The notes under the pieces are model-generated. The model made no database searches. It was not told the DNA's origin and worked only from the letters and a program-made list of their open reading frames with translations. From contig CAYYBG010000024.1 of the NCBI GenBank assembly GCA_964470195.1, forward strand, positions 1 through 29,858: a DNA stretch of 29,858 bases, read 5' to 3'. Shown piece by piece: positions 6,936-14,552 of the stretch; the stretch's first letter is position 1; the number at the start of each line of letters is the position of its first letter. The position numbers were made by a program, and so were the translations under genes. This DNA comes from RFPI01 sp964470195. Lineage in GTDB: Bacteria > Pseudomonadota > Gammaproteobacteria > Burkholderiales > Methylophilaceae.

Positions 6936-9900
6936 GTGATACATCAGCTGATTAGCAAATTAGAACAACTCAAATTAAATACCAAATTGGTATTAGGTTT
7001 TGGTTTAATTCTCAGCTTTATGTTTCTCTCAGGTTTGCAAGGCATCTATTCGCAAAGCCGCCTCAGTCAAGCCTCAACAGAAATTTATCACAATCATTTA
7101 TTAGCCATTTCCAGTATCAAGCAAGCCAATATTCAACTGATGTATCTAGATCGAGCTATTCGGCAGATGCTAGCTAGTGAGCAACCTAGCCAACAAAAAA
7201 AATATCAAGCGCAAATTGAACAAGCAAAAACACAACTAGTCGCCGCTGTATCGACTACCAAACCTTTGATGATGCAGCCAGAGGAAGCTGAATTAATTGG
7301 TAAGTTTGAATTGAATAGCGCCAAGCTGTTTCGCCATATAGAGCGTATAAGCCAAGCCTATAGCAGTCACCAATTAAATAAGCAGCAGGCTATGCAATTA
7401 CTGGACAGCAACGATTACCAAGATACATTAAAAATAACTGACCAGCTTTTGTCTGATATGGCTAATCAGAAAAAAATGGCTGCAGATAAAGCCACTGTAG
7501 ATGCAAATACCTTGTACCAGCAAAGCTTGCTAATCACCATTACTTTTATTACCGGCAGTATATTGAGTGGTTTGATATTTGCGCTAATGATTGCCGGTTC
7601 TATTCGTCGTCCAGCCACTCGTTTGCAAAACGCAGTCAAGCAAATTGCTGCAGGTCAACTAGATACTCAAGTCCCACATACCGAATATCCCAATGAGTTA
7701 GGCGAGCTAGCAAAATCGATTGAGGTGTTACAAAGCAGCGCGCAAAGAATGGAAGATCAGCGTTGGGTAAAAGCCCATCTAGGCGAGCTTTCTAATGCGG
7801 TGCAACACGCGCCAAACTTTAATGCGATGGCAAGTTTGTTGTTGTCTGGCTTAGCGCCCTTGATGAATATTGGTCGTGCAGTATTTTATTTAATGGATAA
7901 CGAGCAACGCTTGAATTTAATCGGTAGTTATGGCGACCATGCGGCAAAACCTCAGATTCAATTAGGCGAGGGCTTGGTTGGTCAGGCAGCCTTGGATAAA
8001 GCAGCGATTACCCTAGAGCAAGCCCCAGATGGCTATATTCAAATTCACTCAGCATTAGGCGCAGCAACGCCGAATGTGATTTGTGTGTTGCCGATTATGT
8101 TAGATGAGCGTGTGCTGGGGGTGATTGAAGTGGCCGCATTCCAGACTCTTTCTTCTCGCGAGCAATCTTTGCTAGAAGAACTTTTTCCTTTTGTCGCAAT
8201 GAGCATGCAAATTCTAGAAAGAAATATTCGCACTCAAACTCTACTGCAAGAGACACAGCAGCAAGAGACGCTAATCCGCGAAAGCGAGAAGAGTTTCCGT
8301 TATATTCTAGAATCCAGCCCAGCTGCCATACGCATTAAATATCCGAATGAGAATCGCTGTTTATTTGCCAATCAATCTTATGCAGATATGTTTGGTTTTT
8401 CATTAGATGATATTAGCTCTATCGACCCTTCTAAGATTTATCAAAATAAACATGATTTCGATGCCATCGTAGATAAGCTGGCTAAAGGCGAGAGTATTAC
8501 TAATTTATCAGTAGGCATGCGCAAGATTAATGGTGAGAACGTACAAGTGATTGCCTCACATTTTCCTGTTAAGTTTAATGGGCAAGATGGTTATTTAGGA
8601 TGGTTCTTTGATGTGACCAAGATGCAAGAGGCGATGGAAAAGGCTGAAGAAGCTACCAAAATGAAATCTGACTTCTTATCTAATATGAGCCATGAAATTC
8701 GCACCCCTATGAATGCAGTTATAGGCATGTCGCATTTGGCATTGAAAACCGAGCTTAACCCGCGTCAGCGTGATTACCTGCAAAAGATTAATGTTTCTGC
8801 GCAACATCTATTGGGCATCATCAATGATATTTTGGACTTTTCAAAAATTGAAGCCGGCAAATTAAGCATAGAGAATACTGATTTTGAATTAGATAAAGTG
8901 TTTGATAATGTCGCCAACCTGATTGCTGAAAAGGCCACACAAAAAGGCTTGGAATTGATTTTTGATATCGATAGCAACTTGCCAGCACGGTTGAATGGCG
9001 ACGCTTTGCGCTTGGGGCAAGTGCTCATTAATTATGCCAATAATGCAGTTAAATTTACCGAGCAAGGCGAAGTGATTATTAGTGCAAAACTATTGCAAAA
9101 AGAGGAGCAAGATTACCTATTGCATTTTGCCGTTAAAGACACAGGGATAGGCTTAACTGAGGAACAGCAGGCCAAGTTATTCCAATCATTTCAGCAAGCG
9201 GATAGTTCAACTAGTCGTAAATATGGCGGTACCGGTTTAGGTCTAGCGATCGCAAAACAGTTGGCTAGTTTGATGCATGGTGAAGTGGGTGTGAGTAGTG
9301 AACCTGGCAAAGGCAGTACTTTTTGGTTTACAGCAAGATTAGGTAAAGCCAAAGGCGAGGCAAAGAAATTAGTGCTAAGCAAAGATTTGCAGGGCAAGCG
9401 GGTATTGATTGTAGACGATAATGAAATCGCTAGACGTGTGTTAGATGATTTGTTGTCTGCCATGATGTTTACTGTGGAACAAGTAGGGAGTGGAGCAGAA
9501 GCAATTCAAGAAGTCAAAAATGCAGCAGCAAGAAACACTGCATACGATATTGTTTTCTTAGATTATCAAATGCCTGAGCTAAATGGGGTAGAAACTGCAA
9601 CAGCCATTCAAGCACTTAGCATTAGCGCAATACCGCAATTAGTGATGGTGACTTCTTATGGGCGCGAAGATGTGATTAAGCAAGCAGAACAAGCTGGCTT
9701 TGCGGAGATACTCATAAAGCCTGTCAATGCTTCGATGTTATTTAATTGCGTCATGAGGGTGCTAGGAGAGCACGCTCCCTCTGAGCATGAGACTATGCAT
9801 GGTCTGTCATTGAGTGAATTATTGGCTCCAATTGCCCAATCTAAAATATTAGTGGTTGAGGATAACGCCTTAAATCAAGAGGTCGCGCTAGGGTTGTTAG

Positions 9901-10913
9901 AGGGCGAAGGCTTTATCGTGGATATTGCTGAAAATGGCCAGCAAGCCATAGAGTTTGTACAAAGCAATGCTTACGATATTGTGTTAATGGATATGCAAAT
10001 GCCTGTGATGGATGGTTTAACAGCCACCCAGCATCTACGCGCAATCAAAAAATTCAAACATTTGCCTATTGTCGCGATGACCGCTAATGCAATGGACCAA
10101 GACAAAGAAAAATGTGCGGCAGCAGGTATGAACGACCATGTGGCTAAGCCCATAGATCCACAACAATTATTTAAGGTGTTAGTCAAGTGGATTAAGCCTA
10201 AAGCAAAGCCATCTCAAGCAGTTGGCGATAACAGCATCAACAATATCAGCAAGCCCAGCGCTGAGTCTGCGCCTATCAATAACAGTTTGGATTTTGCCGA
10301 TATGGATGGCCAAATTGCTGGACTAGATATTGCGCTAGGTATGTCGCATGTGATGCAAAAGCCAGCTTTATATAAAAAAATCTTGCAGCAATATATTCAA
10401 GGTCAGCCACAAGTATTACAACAACTTAGACAAGCAATTGAAGGCCAAGATTTGGCAAGCGCAGAGCGCCATGCGCATACTTGCAAAGGGGTGAATGGCA
10501 ATATAGGCGCAAGCAACCTACAATCATTAAGCGCTAATTTGGAAAAAGATATTCAACAAGCTAAACCACAAGCATCATTACTTGAACAACTTGCCATGAT
10601 AGAAAAGCAACAAGCAGAATTAATTTCTGTTATTTCCAAGCATTTTCAATTCAGCACTGCCAAGCAAGCTACAGCAACAGTAAGCTTACAAGTAAATGAA
10701 TCATCTAATACAAAAGTCTCTAACCATGAAGTTGACGATCTATCTAGCAAATTGTTGGCTCTGCTACAAGATAGTGATACCCAAGCGGCAGTGCTGTTAA
10801 ACGAGTATGCTACAGCGCTGAGAATGCGTTTGGGTGAGCAGAAATTTAATCAATTAAATCAAGCAATATTGGGTTTTGATTTTGATCAAGCCGTCAATAT
10901 TCTGAAAGCATAA
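6936..10913 (+). CDS. Hybrid sensor histidine kinase (4HB-HAMP-GAF-PAS-HisKA-HATPase-REC-REC-HPt)
   Basis: A 1325-residue inner-membrane phosphorelay kinase. Domains in order: membrane helix 18-36, periplasmic helical bundle about 40-190, membrane helix about 195-221, HAMP about 222-275, GAF about 285-430, PAS about 455-565, HisKA with phospho-acceptor His586 (SHEIRTPMN), HATPase with NYANNAVKF, DTGIGL and GGTGLGLA boxes, receiver 1 (Asp876 in LDYQMP), receiver 2 (Asp1019 in MDMQMP) and an HPt domain with His1181 (HTCKG). The GTG start is supported by GAGG at 6926-6929, six bases upstream; the ATG at 6924 runs into a stop. Nine bases separate it from the receiver-PP2C gene, the natural phosphoryl acceptor. 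Signal specificity is unknown. Confidence 0.95.
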   Translation: MIHQLISKLEQLKLNTKLVLGFGLILSFMFLSGLQGIYSQSRLSQASTEIYHNHLLAISSIKQANIQLMYLDRAIRQMLASEQPSQQKKYQAQIEQAKTQLVAAVSTTKPLMMQPEEAELIGKFELNSAKLFRHIERISQAYSSHQLNKQQAMQLLDSNDYQDTLKITDQLLSDMANQKKMAADKATVDANTLYQQSLLITITFITGSILSGLIFALMIAGSIRRPATRLQNAVKQIAAGQLDTQVPHTEYPNELGELAKSIEVLQSSAQRMEDQRWVKAHLGELSNAVQHAPNFNAMASLLLSGLAPLMNIGRAVFYLMDNEQRLNLIGSYGDHAAKPQIQLGEGLVGQAALDKAAITLEQAPDGYIQIHSALGAATPNVICVLPIMLDERVLGVIEVAAFQTLSSREQSLLEELFPFVAMSMQILERNIRTQTLLQETQQQETLIRESEKSFRYILESSPAAIRIKYPNENRCLFANQSYADMFGFSLDDISSIDPSKIYQNKHDFDAIVDKLAKGESITNLSVGMRKINGENVQVIASHFPVKFNGQDGYLGWFFDVTKMQEAMEKAEEATKMKSDFLSNMSHEIRTPMNAVIGMSHLALKTELNPRQRDYLQKINVSAQHLLGIINDILDFSKIEAGKLSIENTDFELDKVFDNVANLIAEKATQKGLELIFDIDSNLPARLNGDALRLGQVLINYANNAVKFTEQGEVIISAKLLQKEEQDYLLHFAVKDTGIGLTEEQQAKLFQSFQQADSSTSRKYGGTGLGLAIAKQLASLMHGEVGVSSEPGKGSTFWFTARLGKAKGEAKKLVLSKDLQGKRVLIVDDNEIARRVLDDLLSAMMFTVEQVGSGAEAIQEVKNAAARNTAYDIVFLDYQMPELNGVETATAIQALSISAIPQLVMVTSYGREDVIKQAEQAGFAEILIKPVNASMLFNCVMRVLGEHAPSEHETMHGLSLSELLAPIAQSKILVVEDNALNQEVALGLLEGEGFIVDIAENGQQAIEFVQSNAYDIVLMDMQMPVMDGLTATQHLRAIKKFKHLPIVAMTANAMDQDKEKCAAAGMNDHVAKPIDPQQLFKVLVKWIKPKAKPSQAVGDNSINNISKPSAESAPINNSLDFADMDGQIAGLDIALGMSHVMQKPALYKKILQQYIQGQPQVLQQLRQAIEGQDLASAERHAHTCKGVNGNIGASNLQSLSANLEKDIQQAKPQASLLEQLAMIEKQQAELISVISKHFQFSTAKQATATVSLQVNESSNTKVSNHEVDDLSSKLLALLQDSDTQAAVLLNEYATALRMRLGEQKFNQLNQAILGFDFDQAVNILKA

Positions 10914-10922
10914 AGGCAGCAC

Positions 10923-12080
10923 ATGTCAGCGCATCAAGCATCGATTTTAGTGGTAGATGATACTCCGGCAAATCTCACTCTGATGACTGGATTGTTGCAA
11001 GATGATTACCAAGTTCGTGCTGCTATCTCAGGTGAAAAAGCACTGCAAATCGCTAATTCAGATAGCCCGCCAGATTTGATTTTATTGGATATTATGATGC
11101 CACAGATGGATGGCTATGAGGTTTGCCGTCGTCTAAAAGCGGATACTAAAACGCAAGATATTCCAGTTATTTTCTTAACGGCAATGTCGGAAGCAGAAGA
11201 CGAAGAAAAGGGACTAAGTTTGGGGGCAGTGGACTATATCACCAAGCCTATTAGTCCTTCGATTACTTTGGCCAGAATCCAAACGCATATCACCATATAT
11301 CAACAGAAAAAGGCGCTAGTAGAGAGCCAACGTGCGCTTGCTGCCGAATTGCACGAAGCAGCTGAATATATCTTGAACGCTTTGCCAGCCCCAATTCACG
11401 GGCAAGTTAGTAGCCACTGGAAGCACATACCCTCGACTGCCTTAGGAGGTGATGCATTTGGCTATCATTGGATTGATGAAGATCATTTAGCTATCTATTT
11501 GTTAGATGTTTGTGGGCATGGAGTCGGTTCTGCATTGATGTCGGTATCAGCGATTAATATATTGCGTTCTCAGTCACTTACTTCAGCAGATTTTAAAAGC
11601 CCTGCATCTGTGCTTGGCGCTATCAATAATGCCTTCCCTATGGAAGAGCACAACAATAAATATTTCACAATTTGGTATGGGGTATATCAGCGCAGCCAAC
11701 ATCTTTTAAGATTCGCCAGTGCTGCGCACCCCCCTGCAGTATTAATGACCCAAGATATGGCAGGAAAACAAACTTGGCATGAATTAAAAACACAAAATTT
11801 AATGATAGGCTTTGATAAAGATACTGTATTTAAAGAAAGCAGTATTGCACTAGAAAAAAAAAATAAATTGTATGTATTTAGTGACGGTGTCTATGAAATT
11901 GAACAGACCAACGGTCAAGTAGTGACTCTGGCTGATTTTATAGATTTACTAAAGCGTATAAGCAAAATGGGCACTAGTCAGGTAGATGATATTTTGCAAT
12001 ATATGAAAAAATTAGCTTCTAATGCTGATAGTTTTGAAGATGATTTTTCATTACTTGAATTGATGATACAGCACAAATAA
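10923..12080 (+). CDS. Response regulator with PP2C/SpoIIE-type phosphatase output
   Basis: A 385-residue protein. Residues 5-125 are a receiver domain with phospho-acceptor Asp56 (LLDIMMPQMDG) and switch Lys in YITKP. A short helical linker (about 125-160) leads to a SpoIIE-like PP2C domain with metal-binding motifs GGDAFGY, LLDVCGHGVGSALMS, FSDGVYE and a terminal EDDFSLLEL. Such regulators dephosphorylate a STAS antagonist when the receiver is phosphorylated; RsbU/HsbR-type proteins are the nearest described model. Unlike HsbR it has no C-terminal RsbW domain; that function is encoded separately in this window. A run of ten A at 11854-11863 falls in codons 311-314, before the last metal-binding motifs. 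The gene ends inside a strong terminator stem. Confidence 0.93.
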   Translation: MSAHQASILVVDDTPANLTLMTGLLQDDYQVRAAISGEKALQIANSDSPPDLILLDIMMPQMDGYEVCRRLKADTKTQDIPVIFLTAMSEAEDEEKGLSLGAVDYITKPISPSITLARIQTHITIYQQKKALVESQRALAAELHEAAEYILNALPAPIHGQVSSHWKHIPSTALGGDAFGYHWIDEDHLAIYLLDVCGHGVGSALMSVSAINILRSQSLTSADFKSPASVLGAINNAFPMEEHNNKYFTIWYGVYQRSQHLLRFASAAHPPAVLMTQDMAGKQTWHELKTQNLMIGFDKDTVFKESSIALEKKNKLYVFSDGVYEIEQTNGQVVTLADFIDLLKRISKMGTSQVDDILQYMKKLASNADSFEDDFSLLELMIQHK

Positions 12081-12107
12081 TGAAGGCCCATCAGGGCCTT
12101 CATTATT
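12076..12107. terminator. Bidirectional intrinsic terminator
   Basis: A perfect 14-base-pair stem (AATAATGAAGGCCC at 12076-12089, complement at 12094-12107) with a four-base ATCA loop and AT-rich flanks on both sides. It lies between the convergent receiver-PP2C gene and the lipoprotein gene and would serve both directions. The stop codon of the phosphatase gene is within the left arm. Confidence 0.9.
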
Positions 12108-12132
12108 TGTCGCTAATTGTTTTTACTAATAA

Positions 12133-12924
12133 TTATTGTGCTCGAATTAGTGCACCTATGCCACCAACATAATAAGGCTCAGAGAAAAGCACTTTCTTGG
12201 CACGTTCATCAGTAATCGTGATACAAGCACCTATCATATCTACCTTGTTCGCCATTAAGGCAGGGATCATGGCACCAAAATCCATATTCACAATTTCTAA
12301 TTTTTTGTTCAACCGTTTAGCGACTAATTTCGCAATCTCAATATCTAATCCTACTACCTGTTGAGAACCATCCATAAATGAAAATGGTTCAGTAATTGCC
12401 GCAGTGCCAAAACGTAATACGCCATTTGAGCCCGAAGCAATTTCTGGCATTGCCGCAGGATTACCTTGTTCAGGTAACCAACGCTTGAGCATTAATTCAT
12501 ATTGCCCAGAAGATTTTAATTCGCTTACTTCATCATCAATGGCTGTTTTCAGGGCTTGATCATCAATGCGTACAGCAAAACCATAATTGTCTTTAGTAAT
12601 TAACTCAGGCAATACTTTCAACCCCGGATTCTTGGCCGCAATATTTTTCAAGATAGGTTCATCATAAGCAGCCACTTCAGCCTTACCTTGTCTAACGGTA
12701 ATCGCAGCATCTAATACAGAATTAAAATATTGAAATTGCGCATTGGGAAAAACAGACGTAACCAACTTATCTGCAACACTACCCGTGGGTACAGCAAAGG
12801 TTTTATCTTGTAAGTCTTGCAGTTTGCTAATGCTTGGGCTGGTTTGATTTTGACAAGCTGTACCTAATAACGCGACTAGGCAAATTAAAAATATAGTAGA
12901 AAATCTAGCTGTTTTAATCATCAT
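12133..12924 (-). CDS. Circularly permuted amino-acid-binding lipoprotein (SBP_bac_3 type)
   Basis: A 263-residue protein with a lipoprotein-like signal (LLGTAC, Cys24). The mature part contains one SBP_bac_3 domain in swapped order. Residues 33-150 match the normally second part (LQDLQDKTFAV to LMLKRW, as in the ADLKGK to YEKW region of GlnH). After linker 151-166, residues 167-263 match the normally first part (GLDIEIAKLVAKRL, MDFGAMIPALM, ITITDERAKKVLFSEPYY). Ligand-contact candidates Arg241 and Asp88 are present. The linker resembles that of the permease-fused domain at 4737-6275 (RW, then NPA, MP, I and NG in the same order), showing common origin. No permease is adjacent; it may feed or compete with the fused transporter, or act as a sensor. 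Confidence 0.88.
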   Translation of the reverse strand: MMIKTARFSTIFLICLVALLGTACQNQTSPSISKLQDLQDKTFAVPTGSVADKLVTSVFPNAQFQYFNSVLDAAITVRQGKAEVAAYDEPILKNIAAKNPGLKVLPELITKDNYGFAVRIDDQALKTAIDDEVSELKSSGQYELMLKRWLPEQGNPAAMPEIASGSNGVLRFGTAAITEPFSFMDGSQQVVGLDIEIAKLVAKRLNKKLEIVNMDFGAMIPALMANKVDMIGACITITDERAKKVLFSEPYYVGGIGALIRAQ

Positions 12925-13034
12925 AAGACCTTATAGATTGAAGAATTTTTCTAAGCTTGAATGTAGCATTATGTGAGTCATATTGTCGAGTATAGAAATA
13001 AGATTGCTTAAAACTGCATTAAAAAAAGCGCAAC

Positions 13035-14537
13035 TTAAGATTTATTTTTAAGTTTAAAAAACATTCTTAACCCTAGCATTGCTAAAACTAGATTACCAAG
13101 TGCAAAAAGACTGACCAAAATATCTCTTAAATTTTTATTCAGTCCATTGAAGTTCCACTTGTGTATCAACGCAAAAGATAATCCCTCAATGCTGTCAAGT
13201 TGAGTCATGTTGGCAGCTAATTCTCCAGTACTTGGTTCAATAAAATGTCTTAACCAATTATTACTTTGATAACTTACTTTAATTACTGGTAAGCGTTTAA
13301 AGATAAAACCATATTCATGGTTAAAGTTAGTAATTACTTCTGTTGATTTAACTTTATCTATTGAGAGTCCTGAATAATCTAGTGATTGCAGTTTACCTAA
13401 ATTGGCATAATCTAATTGACCACCAGTCTGCGATAGACCTATTAAGAATGGGTATGGAGATTTGGCGTGAGTATGTTCGCGATGTGAGTGATCATGCGAC
13501 TCTTTCACCATCATGCCAACTTGGGCTTGGTGATTAGATTGATGTATTAACCAATACAGTTGATGCTGATGCTGAATCAGTTCGGCTCTGCTGATGGGGG
13601 AGTCGCTAGAGGTCAAGAAAGTTAACATTTTATGTGGCAAATCCTGGGTCATAGTTTTTAATGTCGCGGGTTTATATGTTTGTTGCGCCTGTTGAAAACT
13701 TACCCATAAATGAAATAAACCACTGCTTGCAAACATCAGCGAACTTAGCGCAACAACAATGCCAAGTTTTCTATGGCTAACGGTTAGTGGGGCTTGGCGC
13801 CAATTTCTTGGAGCCTGCTTGCTTCGTTTGAAGTATAAGAAAATGCCCAATGTTGCAGATAGTAGTACGCATATAATTAATATGCTCATTACAAAAATTT
13901 GTAGCTTTGGAAATGCTTCCAAGAACGACCAGTTATGCCCAAATCTAAATATTGCAGTCAGTATTTGTTTATTTGAATCTGATAAAGTACTTAGACGCAC
14001 TTGGTCAGTATCTATATAACTAAATAATTCGCTGTCTGTTTTTAGATCTATGCGCCATACCGGCAATAGTCGATTGATTGCATGATATTCATCGGAAAAT
14101 TGATTTACCCATTTTTGTTGGCTAATAACTGCATTGGGTTGTCCTGCAAAATGTTTGGCAAGCATAGTGGCATACTGCATGTCCCCATCTATCAATTCTT
14201 CACCTGAGCTTAGATTAAAATATCTTGCAATATCGCCATTGTTTTCTACCACACGCAGATAGCTTTCCTCATTAAATGTAATGATAGAAAGTTTTGTAAA
14301 GCTGTTGATATGCCACTTGGTCAAAATACTTCTTGGCTCAATAGCAGACTTCACTTCAATTGGATAGTCAGGTGCAGTGAAGTTGACTGGCGTTGGCTGC
14401 AGGTGTGTCATGATTGGGTGGCTGAGGCCAGACACAGCCCACATGAGTATGGCGATACAAGTGAATATGCCAAGCCAGGCGTGCAAGCGAAGTAAATTTA
14501 GACCGCTACTAGTTTTTTTCATCTGTGCTGTTCTCAT
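13035..14537 (-). CDS. PepSY-associated membrane protein (putative metal/siderophore reductase type)
   Basis: A 500-residue inner-membrane protein of the PepSY_TM family. It opens with RLHAWLGIFTCIAILMWAVSGL, split as a His-bearing first membrane helix; further helices lie near 210-235 (after KLQIF), 258-275 (HRKLGIVVALSS) and 475-495. Between the last two is a large periplasmic part with a His-rich stretch ESHDHSHREHTHAKS that could bind metal. Family members are commonly found beside TonB receptors and are thought to reduce ferric siderophores or other metals. The start could be the Met at 14537 or at 14522; neither has a clear Shine-Dalgarno. It begins 15 bases after the TonB receptor stop and is almost certainly cotranscribed with it. 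Confidence 0.85.
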   Translation of the reverse strand: MRTAQMKKTSSGLNLLRLHAWLGIFTCIAILMWAVSGLSHPIMTHLQPTPVNFTAPDYPIEVKSAIEPRSILTKWHINSFTKLSIITFNEESYLRVVENNGDIARYFNLSSGEELIDGDMQYATMLAKHFAGQPNAVISQQKWVNQFSDEYHAINRLLPVWRIDLKTDSELFSYIDTDQVRLSTLSDSNKQILTAIFRFGHNWSFLEAFPKLQIFVMSILIICVLLSATLGIFLYFKRSKQAPRNWRQAPLTVSHRKLGIVVALSSLMFASSGLFHLWVSFQQAQQTYKPATLKTMTQDLPHKMLTFLTSSDSPISRAELIQHQHQLYWLIHQSNHQAQVGMMVKESHDHSHREHTHAKSPYPFLIGLSQTGGQLDYANLGKLQSLDYSGLSIDKVKSTEVITNFNHEYGFIFKRLPVIKVSYQSNNWLRHFIEPSTGELAANMTQLDSIEGLSFALIHKWNFNGLNKNLRDILVSLFALGNLVLAMLGLRMFFKLKNKS

Positions 14538-14552
14538 ATTGTTTTCAGGCTA

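Noticed and set aside
8045..10186. Several minus-strand open frames of 60-90 codons inside the hybrid kinase gene
   Set aside because: They are antisense to strongly conserved kinase domains and show no recognisable protein features.
12925..13034. TATACT-like -10 for the binding lipoprotein on the minus strand
   Set aside because: No matching -35 at proper spacing, so a promoter could not be placed, although one is probably present in this gap.
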